DNA of 64,000 nucleotides from Acidimicrobiaceae bacterium (GTDB lineage: Bacteria > Actinomycetota > Acidimicrobiia > Acidimicrobiales > Aldehydirespiratoraceae): positions 116,889-180,888 of the forward strand of contig VYFQ01000014.1 in assembly GCA_009842325.1 (NCBI GenBank), in the 5' to 3' direction. Both the position numbers and the translations under genes were made by a program. Each line of letters opens with the position of its first letter. Position 1 is the first letter of the stretch. Shown here piece after piece: positions 38,517 through 50,559 of the stretch. The notes under the pieces are model-generated. The model did not search any database. It was given only the letters and a program-made list of their open reading frames with translations, and was not told the DNA's origin.

Positions 38517-40520
38517 GTGGCAGACAGCACGCCGCCGCCTCCTCCTCCGCCCATGCAGGACGGCAAAGGGTCCCGGTCGCCGCTGCGGCCGTCGCCGGAG
38601 TCGCAACGTCGCTCGCGCCTGGTGGTTTGGCTGATGATCGGCGCCGTCGTCGCCGTCTTCATGGCCACCACCATGCTCCCTGACGACTCCGGGGACGGGA
38701 TCTCCTATCCGGACTTTCTGGATCGGGTCACCGACGGCAGCATCGTCCAGGGCACCTACAACAACAACAGCGGGAGCATCAACGCGACGGCCGTCGACGG
38801 CACCGAGTACTCATCCAACGGACCGCTGCCGCTGCCCGATGCCGACACGGCCCTGATCAACGAGCATGTCCCGGAGTTCCGCTACGAGACTCCCCAGACC
38901 AACTTCTTCCTGTCGATAATTCCACTGCTGCTGCCCATCGGCCTGCTGATCCTGTTCTTCTGGTGGATGCAGCGCCGGGCCCAGGGACAGATGGGCAGCA
39001 TCATGTCGATAGGGCGGAGCAGAGCCAAGACCTACACCACCGAGCGACCCGGCACGACCTTCGACGATGTGGCCGGCTACGAGGGCGTCAAGCAGGAGAT
39101 CACCGAGATCGTCGACTTCCTCAAGACGCCGGAGCGCTTCGCGGAGATAGGCGCCCGGGTGCCCAAGGGCGTGCTGCTGGTGGGCCCGCCGGGCACGGGG
39201 AAGACCCTGATCGCCAAGGCAGTGGCGGGCGAGGCCGGTGTTCCGTTCCTCTCGGTGACGGGATCGGACTTCATGGAGATGTTCGTGGGGGTGGGGGCCA
39301 GCCGGGTCCGCGACCTGTTCCAGTCGGCCCGGAAGATGGGCAAGGCGATCATCTTCATCGACGAGGTCGACTCGATCGGCCGCAAGCGCGGCGCGGGCCT
39401 GGGCGGAGGCCACGACGAGCGCGAGCAGACCCTCAACCAGATGCTCTCGGAGATGGACGGTTTCGAGGGCTCCGAGGGCATCGTGATGATGGCCGCCACC
39501 AACCGGCCGGACATCCTCGACCCCGCGCTGCTGCGTCCGGGACGCTTCGACCGCCAGGTCGTCGTGCCGCTGCCGGAGTTGTCGGACCGGTTCGCGATCC
39601 TCGAGGTCCACATCAAGGGCAAGCGCACCGCGGAGGACCTCGACCTGAACGTGGTGGCCCGAGGCACGCCGGGGATGAGCGGCGCCGATCTGGCCAACCT
39701 GATCAACGAGGCGGCTCTGTACGCAGTGCGCGAAGGCGACGAGGAGATCGCGGCCCGCCATGTGGAGCTGGCCCGGGACCGGGTGATCATGGGCCAGAAG
39801 CGCGAGTCTCTGGCCCTCACCGACGACGAGAAGGAAGCCATCGCCTATCACGAGGCGGGCCATGCCGTGTGCGCGGCCGTGCTCCCGACGGCCGACCCGC
39901 TCCACAAGGTGACGATCATCCCCAGCGGAATGGCGCTGGGGGTCACCATGCAGCTGCCTGAGGAGGATCGCCACATCTACCGGGCCGACTACATCCTGGA
40001 CCGTCTCGTAGTGATGTTCGGTGGCCGCATCGCAGAGGAGCTCGTGTTCGACATCAGCAGCACGGGAGCAGCCGACGACCTGATGCGGGCCACTGCGCTG
40101 GCCCGATCCATGGTCCGCGAATGGGGCATGTCCAGAGAGATCGGCCCCATGGCCTGGGGATCGCAGAACCAGGTGTTCTTGGGCGAGGATCTAGTGCAGA
40201 CCCGCGACTACAGCGACGAGACGGCCCGGGTGATCGACGAGGAAACCGAACGCATCCTGCGGGAACAGCAGGACCGGTGCCGCCAGACCCTTACCGAGTA
40301 CCGCCACGGACTCGACCTGGTGGCCCGGGCCTTGCTCGAGCATGAGACCATCAGCGGTGAAGAAGTGGAGCGCCTCATTGCTGTGTCTCGCGACGGTTCC
40401 CCGTCGGGCGACGCCACCGAGAGCGCGCCCAGCACCGACGCCGAGCCCGAGGCCGATCCCCCACCGGCGGCCGGTAACGGCTCGGGCGCTCAGGCCGACG
40501 TGCCCACCCCCGCCGCCTGA
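38517..40520 (+). CDS. ftsH: ATP-dependent zinc metalloprotease FtsH
   Basis: A 667-residue membrane AAA+ protease that degrades misfolded membrane and short-lived cytosolic proteins as a hexamer. A proline-rich N-terminal tail precedes transmembrane segment 1 (about 36-54). An extracytoplasmic domain and transmembrane segment 2 (about 130-150) follow. Walker A is GPPGTGKT (223-230), Walker B IIFIDEVD, the second region of homology [19 protein letters not shown], and the zinc site HEAGH is at 445-449 with a downstream aspartate. The C-terminal 45 residues are acidic and Pro/Ala-rich. The start is GTG38517. It is convergent with the DUF5719 gene. Confidence 0.97.
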   Translation: MADSTPPPPPPPMQDGKGSRSPLRPSPESQRRSRLVVWLMIGAVVAVFMATTMLPDDSGDGISYPDFLDRVTDGSIVQGTYNNNSGSINATAVDGTEYSSNGPLPLPDADTALINEHVPEFRYETPQTNFFLSIIPLLLPIGLLILFFWWMQRRAQGQMGSIMSIGRSRAKTYTTERPGTTFDDVAGYEGVKQEITEIVDFLKTPERFAEIGARVPKGVLLVGPPGTGKTLIAKAVAGEAGVPFLSVTGSDFMEMFVGVGASRVRDLFQSARKMGKAIIFIDEVDSIGRKRGAGLGGGHDEREQTLNQMLSEMDGFEGSEGIVMMAATNRPDILDPALLRPGRFDRQVVVPLPELSDRFAILEVHIKGKRTAEDLDLNVVARGTPGMSGADLANLINEAALYAVREGDEEIAARHVELARDRVIMGQKRESLALTDDEKEAIAYHEAGHAVCAAVLPTADPLHKVTIIPSGMALGVTMQLPEEDRHIYRADYILDRLVVMFGGRIAEELVFDISSTGAADDLMRATALARSMVREWGMSREIGPMAWGSQNQVFLGEDLVQTRDYSDETARVIDEETERILREQQDRCRQTLTEYRHGLDLVARALLEHETISGEEVERLIAVSRDGSPSGDATESAPSTDAEPEADPPPAAGNGSGAQADVPTPAA

Positions 40521-40541
40521 GCCAGCGACACTCAGCGGGAG

Positions 40542-42032
40542 TCAGCGAAGCCCGGCGATCGGTACCGGTTGGTCCACGGCCACTCCCAGCGATGCCGACC
40601 GGGAGGTGAGCCCGACGACCTCGCGGCCGACGACAACCGGCGCCGACGAATCGACCTCCACCACGAAGTGACCCGAGCCCAGCCCGGACAGGGGCAGCCT
40701 CCGGCTCCGGAGGGGTCCGATCTCGACGGAGCTGACCAGGTTGCCGGCGACGGTGACGTCTGCCTGTGCGATCCCCGCAGGCGACGGGTTGACGATCACC
40801 AGCGACCCCGTCTCGGAGTCCGGCCCGGTGGCGCCGTCCTGATCGCGCACCTCCGCGGGCACCAGCCAGCGACGAGCAGCCCCGTCGGCGCCGATCGTCG
40901 CCGTTGATCCGGCTACAGCGGCCGCGGTCCCACCGGTGTCGGCCGGACTATCGGCATCAGCAAAAGCAGCCGTGACACTGGTGATCGATGCCGCCACCGG
41001 CACCGGCGTCAGGGAGCGAACGGCCAGGCTGAAGTGGCCGATGCCGTCCAGCCGCGCCTGCCGCGACAGGTCGATGAGAGCGGTCCGGCCCGGCCGGACC
41101 GTGATCTCGATGGGACCTACGTCGATTTGCGGATCCTCGGGGATGATCTCCACGTCGACCTCGGCGGTGTCGGTGGCCGACGGGTTGGACACGGCGACGA
41201 CATCCCGGCGGTCAGCCCCGACTGCGGCAACCGGAAGGTGCCAGAGATCCGCGGCACCGGGAACTGCCGGCGCGGTCCGGATGCCGCGGCCGGCAATGAG
41301 GCCGTCTGCGACCTGTATCCACGACGCCGCCACCCGGCCGGACACGACATCGATGAAGGCGGCCACAGTGGACGCCACCGTCACTTCGGATGTGATGTCC
41401 ACCGCCGCTACCCGCTGGGCGGGCACGACAAGCCCGTCAATGGAGTCGCGGCCCACATCGGCCACCAGTTCGATGTCGACCACCGCGACGTCAGGGAACG
41501 GGTTGAGCAGCATCACGACAAAGCGCTCTTTCTCCACCGCCAAGCGGGTCGCGCCGTTGGAAACGATCCAGCTCCCGGCCGTTCGGGTGAGGCAGGGTGA
41601 GCGGCCCACTCCCTCGGCGGCGGTGAGGATCTGTTCCACGACCACATCGGCACCCGTCGTCTCGACCATCACTCCCACCCATTCGGCGTCGGGCACTGCC
41701 TCGGACGGCTGGAGAAGTACCCGGCCGCGGGGCTCGATGCTCATCTCGAGGGTCGACAGGTCCTGCGGTGCGGACCCGCCCGGCAGCACGGACACAGTGA
41801 CGGTTCGCCGCTCATCGGATCTGTTCATCATCTGGACCGTCAACTCCGCTATGCCCGCGACACCGCTGCCGCCTGGACAGAACCAGGTGTTGACGACGCC
41901 TGCCGGCGCCACGAGGGCCGATTCGTACTGATCAGCCCGGTGCGGGACGGCGCGATCACCGATGTCGACCAGTACGCCGGCCAGCAACAGGCCACCTATC
42001 GCGATGATGGCCAGGACTCGCATCGAGCGCAT
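40542..42032 (-). CDS. DUF5719 family secreted or membrane-anchored protein
   Basis: A 496-residue protein with a single N-terminal hydrophobic segment (about 5-23) followed by a beta-rich extracytoplasmic region of repeated Ig-like strands (for example VVNKS-type turns, VVAVSNPSATDTAEV, LVIVNPSPAGIAQADV). This is the pattern of DUF5719, found beside a large membrane glycosyltransferase in many actinobacteria. ATG42032 shares one base with the upstream gene's stop (TGATG), so a longer frame to 42182 is rejected. The conserved coupling to the glycosyltransferase suggests it assists that enzyme or its product at the cell surface. Biochemical function is unknown. Confidence 0.82.
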   Translation of the reverse strand: MRSMRVLAIIAIGGLLLAGVLVDIGDRAVPHRADQYESALVAPAGVVNTWFCPGGSGVAGIAELTVQMMNRSDERRTVTVSVLPGGSAPQDLSTLEMSIEPRGRVLLQPSEAVPDAEWVGVMVETTGADVVVEQILTAAEGVGRSPCLTRTAGSWIVSNGATRLAVEKERFVVMLLNPFPDVAVVDIELVADVGRDSIDGLVVPAQRVAAVDITSEVTVASTVAAFIDVVSGRVAASWIQVADGLIAGRGIRTAPAVPGAADLWHLPVAAVGADRRDVVAVSNPSATDTAEVDVEIIPEDPQIDVGPIEITVRPGRTALIDLSRQARLDGIGHFSLAVRSLTPVPVAASITSVTAAFADADSPADTGGTAAAVAGSTATIGADGAARRWLVPAEVRDQDGATGPDSETGSLVIVNPSPAGIAQADVTVAGNLVSSVEIGPLRSRRLPLSGLGSGHFVVEVDSSAPVVVGREVVGLTSRSASLGVAVDQPVPIAGLR

Positions 42033-45000
42033 CAGGACCGGTCCATCCGCCGGCGCAGCCACGCCAGCACCAGCACGACGGGCGCGGCCGCGCCGACCAG
42101 CTGACCACCGTGACGCCACCACGGCGCCGAGTAGGAGAGCTGCACCTCCCCCGCCTCCGACGGCTGGTAGGCCCTCGCCCACGACAGCGCCTCCCGCCTG
42201 GGCACGGGCTCGCCGTCCACGGTCAGCTCCCAGCCCGGTCGCGGGGTGTGGCTGATGAGGATCTCGGCGTTGTCGGGAATCCTTGCCGTCCAGGGCGGGC
42301 CGTCGCCCGAGAACATCGGCGAGCCGGCGTTCAACGGGCGGACCTCGAGGTCCGTGAAGTCCTCGATGCCCTCATCGAATCCCGGCGGGTAGAGAGCCCG
42401 CATGGGCACCCACGCCGTGTTCACGAACATGTCAACCGCGCTGTTGGTGCCCTCCACCAGCTCGAGATCCAGCTGATCGCGCATCGCGGCGATCAGGTCC
42501 GGTGGCACCGGCCGGGAGTCTTCCTCGGAGACGAACGGCGCCGGCGCAAGCCGGTGCAGCAGCACCACGTAGCGCACGCCCAGACCGGCCAGGAGGCGCC
42601 CGCCCCGTGCCGTGCGGCCCTGTTCGATCTCTTCGATCACCGTGGAGAAGAGATCGGCCCGACCCGGATCAAGCGGGATGGCGCGGTCGAGGAGTGTCAC
42701 CGAGTCGCCGACGGTGGCCGCCCAGGCCACGCCCGGGGCCAGGCTGTGCCCTTCGGTGGCCAGAAACTCGGGCGCGCCGATCCACAGCACGCGGTAGGCA
42801 CCCTCCAGGACCGGGGGCTCGAAGCGCAGAGCCGAATGGTGATCGCTGGCGACCAGGCGCCATCGCCCGTCCTCCAGCGAGCCGATGCTGCCCACCGCCA
42901 GCAGCAGCGACGCGGCCACCGTCACCGGCACGAGCGCCTGCCGCCAGCCGAAGTGGCTGAAACGCAGGTCGTGCTCGATGGACAGCGCAGCCATGCCGCA
43001 CAGCCCGGCCACCGCCACCGCGGCCGGGGCCAGCAGGAGATGCAGATCGGGAAGCCCGAACGGCAGCACTCCCCGCTGGGCAGCCAGGGCGACCGCCCAG
43101 GCGACGATGGCCACCATCCAAAGGCGCACCGACTGCTCCAGGCGCCACCCTCTTCCAAGCAGCAGCGGCACAGCCATCGGAAGCGCGAACAACCAGACGA
43201 TCCATCCGGGATCGCTCGCCCCGACCGCGAACCTCAGGATCTCGCCGAATGAGACCATGCCGGCAGACCCGTCGCGCCCGTCGGCCAAGAATCCCCAGTC
43301 CGGGCCCGACGCCAGCAGGTCCACCACGGTCGGGAAGGCCAGGAAGGCAGCCGTAGGCACGGCCAGCACGACGGCGACCAGCAGGCGGGGAACGCCTTCG
43401 GGTCGGCCCGCGAGAAGGCTGCCCGCCACCAGGCCGGCGGCCAGCAGAACCACCAGTGCGGCGGCGGCCGGGACGATCAGGGCGGCGGCGCCGGCAGCCA
43501 CTCCCAGCGACACGTACACCGCGGCGTGGCTCGCGAATCCCTGGGGCCCCTGACGGAACGGCGCGGCTCGCGAGGCCCGCAGCAACTCCCGCAGCATCCA
43601 TGGAGCGGCTGCGTAGCCGACGAGACCTGCCACCGACCCACTCGCCACCGACGCCGGCGCGAGGGGGACCAGGAGGTAGGCGAACAGGGTGCTCGCCTGC
43701 GCCCGGCGGGAGCCGGTTGCGGACAGCAGGCGGTAGGACCCGGCCAAGCCAACAACGATCAGCGCGATGACGGCCAGGGTGCGAACGAGGGCCATGCTGC
43801 CGAGGACCCAGCCGAGCAGGCCGAGGTACATGAGGATCCCCAGGTTCGAGGACGGCGCACCGGCGTTGCGTTCGCTCCACCCACCCCACCACGACTTGAG
43901 CATGCCGGAGGCGTCCTCTCCAAAGGCGGCGAAGTCCCCGACCGCGGGGACGCCCGAGGACAGGAGCCGGCGCGATCCGAACAGCACGAATGCCAGGACC
44001 ACTATCCACGCGATCCACGCCAGCCGGTTGGTGCCGGTGCGCAGCCCTCCGAAGACTCCCCGCCCGGCGGCGCTGAGCAGCCCGGACGGCTCCGCGCCGG
44101 ATTGCCTTCTCAGGAAGGACAGGAGGCGGACGCTGCCGAAGTACTGGAGCGCGGTCACGTCGGCCTGGCGCACCCGGCGAACCTGGGCGTTGGCCTGGCG
44201 GCGCTGCGACACCACGTCGAGCCGGGAGATGTTCCAGACCCAAGCCTTGATCACGTCCCGCACCCGGCCGAAACGGGCGGTGAAGATGGCCAGCAAGACC
44301 TCGAAGACCGCCATCAGCAGGGCAACCGGCAAGAACACGGTGAGCGAGATGCGGCCGTGGTTGACCAGCATCGCCCGCAGCGCGTGGCGGGTCTCGGTGA
44401 GCCTCGTGTCGTCGACACCCGTGCGGGACACGAGCCCTTCCCGGTGCCGGGCCACCGCGCCTCCGACGAACATCACCCGCGCCCCGGCCATCTGGGCCCG
44501 CCAGCACAGATCCACGTCCTCGCCCCGGAAGGTCATACCCCCGTCGAACCCGCCCAGTCGCACGAACAACTCGCGGCGGATTAGCAGCACCGCGGAGGGA
44601 AGGGCGAACACGTCGCTCACGCCGTCCTGCTGCTCCTGGTCGAGCTCGTCCGCGCCGACCCGCTCCGCGGGCACGCCGAAGCGGTCGACGTCGTAGCCGG
44701 CGTGCTGGATGATCTCGGGCCGGTCCCATTCGACGATCTTGGGGCCGACGATTCCCGCGTTGCTCCTCAGCGCCTCGGCCACCAGCACCGAGACCGCGTC
44801 GGGCGCCAAGGCCACGTCATCGTGGCACACCAGCAGGAAATCAGCCTCGATCCCCGCATCGAGCACGGCGTTGGCCGCTTGGGAGAATCCGGTGGTCTCG
44901 GCGCCGTCGACGACGGCGGCATCACCTATGACCTCCGAGACACGCTCGCCGATCCCCGAGGAGGCCGCGTCGACGACGACCGTGCCCAGGGCCTCGTAGT

Positions 45001-45145
45001 CCTGTAGGGACAGCGATTCGAGTGTCTCGACGAACCAATCGCCGGGCTCGTGGGCGACCACGACGGCCAGCACCGTCGGCTGATGCTGGGCGATGCCGTT
45101 CGCGCCCACCGCGGGCGCCGCGCTGTCGACGGAAGATGCGATCAA
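42032..45145 (-). CDS. Giant membrane glycosyltransferase (N-terminal GT2 domain, C-terminal multi-TM region)
   Basis: A 1037-residue protein. Residues 25-270 form a GT2 domain with VLAVVVAHEPGDW, a VCHDD metal motif (108-110), and FRGEDVDLCWRAQMAG resembling rhamnosyl/galactofuranosyltransferases. A membrane region of a dozen or more hydrophobic segments (about 270-760) follows, then an extracytoplasmic domain and a last helix near 1010-1030. Actinobacterial homologues sit with DUF5719 and manB. The start is uncertain: TTG45145 is the frame limit and GTG45109 is an alternative; neither has a clear Shine-Dalgarno sequence. It probably transfers sugar to a cell-wall or lipid-linked polymer. 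Confidence 0.82.
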   Translation of the reverse strand: MIASSVDSAAPAVGANGIAQHQPTVLAVVVAHEPGDWFVETLESLSLQDYEALGTVVVDAASSGIGERVSEVIGDAAVVDGAETTGFSQAANAVLDAGIEADFLLVCHDDVALAPDAVSVLVAEALRSNAGIVGPKIVEWDRPEIIQHAGYDVDRFGVPAERVGADELDQEQQDGVSDVFALPSAVLLIRRELFVRLGGFDGGMTFRGEDVDLCWRAQMAGARVMFVGGAVARHREGLVSRTGVDDTRLTETRHALRAMLVNHGRISLTVFLPVALLMAVFEVLLAIFTARFGRVRDVIKAWVWNISRLDVVSQRRQANAQVRRVRQADVTALQYFGSVRLLSFLRRQSGAEPSGLLSAAGRGVFGGLRTGTNRLAWIAWIVVLAFVLFGSRRLLSSGVPAVGDFAAFGEDASGMLKSWWGGWSERNAGAPSSNLGILMYLGLLGWVLGSMALVRTLAVIALIVVGLAGSYRLLSATGSRRAQASTLFAYLLVPLAPASVASGSVAGLVGYAAAPWMLRELLRASRAAPFRQGPQGFASHAAVYVSLGVAAGAAALIVPAAAALVVLLAAGLVAGSLLAGRPEGVPRLLVAVVLAVPTAAFLAFPTVVDLLASGPDWGFLADGRDGSAGMVSFGEILRFAVGASDPGWIVWLFALPMAVPLLLGRGWRLEQSVRLWMVAIVAWAVALAAQRGVLPFGLPDLHLLLAPAAVAVAGLCGMAALSIEHDLRFSHFGWRQALVPVTVAASLLLAVGSIGSLEDGRWRLVASDHHSALRFEPPVLEGAYRVLWIGAPEFLATEGHSLAPGVAWAATVGDSVTLLDRAIPLDPGRADLFSTVIEEIEQGRTARGGRLLAGLGVRYVVLLHRLAPAPFVSEEDSRPVPPDLIAAMRDQLDLELVEGTNSAVDMFVNTAWVPMRALYPPGFDEGIEDFTDLEVRPLNAGSPMFSGDGPPWTARIPDNAEILISHTPRPGWELTVDGEPVPRREALSWARAYQPSEAGEVQLSYSAPWWRHGGQLVGAAAPVVLVLAWLRRRMDRS

Positions 45146-45210
45146 CCGAGGCTAACGGCCGCCCCTTCTACGGGGTGCCACCCTCACGGGGTGGCTGTCT
45201 CCCAGGCCTG

Positions 45211-45242
45211 CCGCTCCTGTTCGCTCCGCTCACGGGCCGCTA
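45211..45242 (-). repeat. Dispersed GC-rich repeat, copy a (partial core)
   Basis: Read on the minus strand, AGCGGCCCGTGAGCG continues with GAGCGAACAGGAGCGG, matching the core of the repeats at 52341-52477 and 60520-60610 with a few mismatches. It lies in the gap between the isochorismatase-like gene (its first bases overlap that gene's stop codon) and the membrane glycosyltransferase start. Confidence 0.75.
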
Positions 45243-45896
45243 GGCCCAGGCCTCCAACAGTTCTGCGGAGGTGACCACCGTGGCAACCATCGCCAGGCTG
45301 TGCTCGATCACGGCTTCCTCGTATTCCGCCGGGACGCCGGCCACGGCGTCGCGTACCAGCACCACCTGGTAGCCGAGATCGACCGCGCTGAGGCACAGGC
45401 CCAGGATGCCCACATTCACCGATACGCCGGTGGCCACCACCGTGGTCACACCCAGGTTGCGCAGGGTCTGATCGAGGGAAGTGGCCGTGAAGGGCGTCAG
45501 GCCGTGCCCGCGCGCCGCGATCAGGTCCCGGCGGTCATCTCCGAGCTCGGGCACGAGTCGCGCCCCGTCGCTGCCGGCAAGGGTCGGAGCGATCCCCTGC
45601 TCCCGGCGCAGCTTGTCGGCCAACCCCAGGATCCGGCAGTTGACCGCAGCGCCCGCACCGTCCTCGCGGGTGTGTACGACGCAGTGGACGACGCGCGCCC
45701 CCACACTCCGGGCCGCGTCGCACACCGCAGCCGCGGCCCGCACCGTCCCGGCGGCCGACACCCGCTCGACGAGGGCCTTCATCATGGCGTCCGGACCCAC
45801 GACGCCCCTCTGCAGCTCCATGGTCAGCACCGCCGTGCAGGCCGGATCGACCAACGCCGCTAGCCCCTCCAGCTCCCGGCCTGATGCCGTCGTCAT
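45240..45896 (-). CDS. Isochorismatase-fold protein lacking the catalytic cysteine
   Basis: A 218-residue cysteine-hydrolase-fold protein. The fold markers are clear (AVLTMELQRGVVG, HCVVHTRED, VVATGVSVNVGILGLCLSAVDLGYQVVLVRDAVAG). The residues of the usual Asp-Lys-Cys triad are changed: Glu27 stands in the aspartate position, no lysine is found in DLIAARGHGL, and Gly163 replaces the cysteine. It is therefore either a pseudoenzyme or a subgroup with different chemistry. ATG45896 opens divergently from rmd across 43 bases. The gene is not obviously linked to its polysaccharide neighbours. Confidence 0.8.
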   Translation of the reverse strand: MTTASGRELEGLAALVDPACTAVLTMELQRGVVGPDAMMKALVERVSAAGTVRAAAAVCDAARSVGARVVHCVVHTREDGAGAAVNCRILGLADKLRREQGIAPTLAGSDGARLVPELGDDRRDLIAARGHGLTPFTATSLDQTLRNLGVTTVVATGVSVNVGILGLCLSAVDLGYQVVLVRDAVAGVPAEYEEAVIEHSLAMVATVVTSAELLEAWA

Positions 45897-45939
45897 GCGA
45901 TCAAGTGTGGCACGCCTCTAGTGTGCGCGGTGATGCGTT

Positions 45940-47930
<1,991 letters not shown>

Positions 47931-47936
<6 letters not shown>

Positions 47937-48860
47937 ACGGTCCTCGCCGGCGGGGTGGGCGCGGCCCGCTACCTGACCGGCCAACTGCTGGTGACGCCGG
48001 ACAGGGATGTGACGGCGGTCGTGAACGTCGCCGACGATGTCGAGCTTCACGGGTTGCACGTCAGTCCCGACATCGACACCGTCATCTACACCCTGTCGGG
48101 GGTCATCGACCGCGACCGGGGCTGGGGCCTCGCCGACGAGACGTGGAACGCTCTGGGCGAGTTGAGGGCGCTGGGACTCGACGCCTGGTTCAACCTCGGA
48201 GACCGTGACATCGGCAACCATCTGTTCCGCACCACGCTGCTGCGCGAGGGACTGAGCTTCAGCGAGGTGACTGCGCGTCTGGCGTCGGCCCGCGGCCTGG
48301 GCTGCCGCGTGCTGCCGGTGAGCGACCAGCGGATCGAGACCCGGGTGACGCTGGCCTCCGGAGGTGAGATCGGCTTCCAGGATTACTTCGTGCGCCTCGC
48401 CCACGACGTGCCCATTTCCGGGGTGCGGTTCGCGGGCGTGGACGACGCCCGTCCCGCTCCGGGGGTGCTCGACGCGATCGCGGCCGCTGACGTTGTGGTG
48501 ATCGCGCCGTCCAACCCGGTGGTGTCGATCGGCCCCGTGCTGGCCGTGCGCGGCGTGACCGAGGCCCTTGCCGCCCGCCGGGAGCGCAATGTGGCCGTGT
48601 CGCCCATTGTGGCCGGAGCGGCCCGCAAGGGACCGGCCGATCGGATGCTCCGCGAGCTGGGTGAGGAGTCGAGCGTGGTGGGCGTGGCCCGCCGCTACCG
48701 GGAAGTGGTCGGCACCCTGGTGATCGACGAGGCCGACGCCGAACTGGCCCCTGCGGTAGCCGACGTCGGGGTCCGGGCCGTGGTCGCCCCGACGATCATG
48801 TCCTCGCCAGAGGTCGCGGCCGAACTGGCCCGCCGCACGATCGCCGCGGTGACGTCGTGA
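47931..48860 (+). CDS. cofD: 2-phospho-L-lactate (or phosphoenolpyruvate) transferase, F420 biosynthesis
   Basis: A 309-residue CofD/FbiA enzyme joining the activated phospho-acid (LPPG, or enolpyruvyl-PPG in mycobacteria) to the deazaflavin Fo. Recognisable features are the N-terminal VLAGGVGAARYL, the metal/Fo-binding NVADDVELHGLHVSPDIDTVIYTL, WFNLGDRD and the AISPSNPVVSI-like segment VIAPSNPVVSIGP. GTG47931 is the only reasonable start. Its stop overlaps the cofE start as GTGA, so the two F420 genes are coupled. F420 made here would serve the LLM enzymes at 2537, 8746 and 25838. Confidence 0.95.
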
Positions 48861-49561
48861 CACTGGAGATCCTCGGGATCGAGGGCATCGGAGAGGTACA
48901 GCCCGGCGACGACCTCGCCGCGCTCATTGTCGCCGCGGCCGGGCCTGACAGCCTGCGCAACCGCGACTGCGTGGTGGTCACCCAGAAGGTGGTGTCCAAG
49001 GCCGAAGGTCGACTGGCGGCCGTCGATCCCGCCGACCCGCTCAGCCACAAGCCGCTGGTGGAGGCGGAGTCGGTGCGGGTACTGCGCCGCCGGGGTGACC
49101 TCGTGATCTCGGAGACCGCTCAGGGCTTCGTATGCGCCAACGCCGGAGTCGATCTCAGCAACGTCGAAGAGGGGTATGCAGCCCTGCTGCCGGTCGACTC
49201 CGACCGCTCGGCCCGCCGGATCCGCGACCGGATCAGGGCCCTCGCTGGCGTCGAGGTGGCGGTGGTGGTCTCCGACACATTCGGCCGCCCGTGGCGCCGG
49301 GGCGTGACCGACACCGCCATCGGCTGCGCCGGCATAGCCGCGGTGGTGGACCTGCGGGGCAGCACCGACGCGCTGGGCCGTGAGCTGAAGGTGACCGAGG
49401 TGGCCGTCGTCGACGAAATCGCATCGGCCGCCGACTTGGTCATGGGCAAGGCCAAGGGCGTGCCCGTGGCTGTGGTACGCGGCCTGGAGGAGTCCTGGTT
49501 CCGCACCGGCTCAGTAGTCGACGAGATAGTCCGTTCCCCCGCCGACGACCTCTTCCGCTAG
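48857..49561 (+). CDS. cofE: Coenzyme F420-0:L-glutamate ligase
   Basis: A 234-residue CofE enzyme that adds glutamates to F420-0 with GTP. Key segments are DCVVVTQKVVSKAEGR (about 37-52), VCANAGVDLSNVEEG, SDTFGRPWRRGVTDTAIG and the C-terminal MGKAKGVPVAVVRGLE. Unlike mycobacterial FbiB it has no C-terminal nitroreductase-like domain, so the last reduction step of dehydro-F420-0, if used, must be encoded elsewhere. The start GTG overlaps the cofD stop. Its TAG stop and the galE stop on the other strand share the palindrome CTAG at 49558-49561. Confidence 0.95.
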   Translation: MTLEILGIEGIGEVQPGDDLAALIVAAAGPDSLRNRDCVVVTQKVVSKAEGRLAAVDPADPLSHKPLVEAESVRVLRRRGDLVISETAQGFVCANAGVDLSNVEEGYAALLPVDSDRSARRIRDRIRALAGVEVAVVVSDTFGRPWRRGVTDTAIGCAGIAAVVDLRGSTDALGRELKVTEVAVVDEIASAADLVMGKAKGVPVAVVRGLEESWFRTGSVVDEIVRSPADDLFR

Positions 49562-50559
49562 CAGGAGGACTGTTGGCGGACGAAGTTCCAGTGGTCGGTC
49601 AACATCTGCGCCAGGTCTCGGCGGGCCTGCCAGCCGAGTTCATCGAGAGCCCGGGTGCAGTCCGCCCAGGAGGCTTCGATGTCGCCGGGGCGGCGCTCGG
49701 CCATCTCATGGGGGATGGGAGTACCGAGAACCTCGGAGGCTGCGGCCAGGATCTGGAGCACGGTCGTACCCGAGCCCGTGCCCAGGTTGTAGGTCCGGCT
49801 GTGGGCCGGGGCGATGTCGGCATCCAGGGCAGCCACATGACCCTCGGCCAGGTCCATGACGTGCACGTAGTCGCGCACTGCGGTGCCGTCGACGGTGGAG
49901 TAGTCGGCTCCGTAGACGTCCAGCCGTTCCCGGCGGCCGGCGGCGACCTGCATGATCCGGGGCACGAGGTTGGCCGGCTCGCCGGACGGGTCCTCCCCTA
50001 TCAGCCCCGACGGGTGCGCGCCCACCGGGTTGAAGTAGCGCAGCGAGATCACGCTCATCTCCGACGCGGCCGCGGCGTCGGCCAGGATGCGCTCCCCCAT
50101 CAGCTTGGTCTCGCCGTAGGGGCTCTCCGGGACGGTCGGCGACTCCTCGGTGACCGGCGGCGCCGACGCCGACCCGTAGACGGTGGCCGATGAGCTGAAC
50201 ACCAACCGCGGGACGCCCCTATCGATAGCCGCTGCGGCCAGCGAGATCACCGACCCGAGGTTGCTGCGGTAGTAGCCGAGCGGATCGGCAACCGACTCGG
50301 CCACGCTCTTGCGGGCGGCGAAGTGGACCACCGAGTCGATCCGGTGCCTACCGAACACCGCGTCCAGAACCTGCGAATCGCCTGCGTCGCCCTCCTCGAC
50401 CGGAAGGTCCGAGCGGGCGAGGCTGCGGATGGCGTCGACTGCCCGGCGAGAGGCGTTGGAGAAGTCGTCGAGGATCACGACATCACGGCCGGCGCCGTGC
50501 AAGGCCACCACGGTGTGGCTGCCGATGTAGCCGGCGCCTCCGGTGACCAGCGTCGCCAT
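49558..50559 (-). CDS. galE: UDP-glucose 4-epimerase
   Basis: A 333-residue GalE interconverting UDP-glucose and UDP-galactose. VTGGAGYIGSHTVVAL (NAD site), FSSSATVYG (Ser), YGETKLMGE (Tyr-Lys), RYFNPVGAHPSGLIGEDP and the C-terminal DCTRALDELGW are canonical. The start ATG shares one base with the stop of the nucleotidyltransferase gene upstream (TGATG). UDP-galactose could be used for galactan or exopolysaccharide synthesis with the neighbouring transferases. Confidence 0.95.
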   Translation of the reverse strand: MATLVTGGAGYIGSHTVVALHGAGRDVVILDDFSNASRRAVDAIRSLARSDLPVEEGDAGDSQVLDAVFGRHRIDSVVHFAARKSVAESVADPLGYYRSNLGSVISLAAAAIDRGVPRLVFSSSATVYGSASAPPVTEESPTVPESPYGETKLMGERILADAAAASEMSVISLRYFNPVGAHPSGLIGEDPSGEPANLVPRIMQVAAGRRERLDVYGADYSTVDGTAVRDYVHVMDLAEGHVAALDADIAPAHSRTYNLGTGSGTTVLQILAAASEVLGTPIPHEMAERRPGDIEASWADCTRALDELGWQARRDLAQMLTDHWNFVRQQSSC

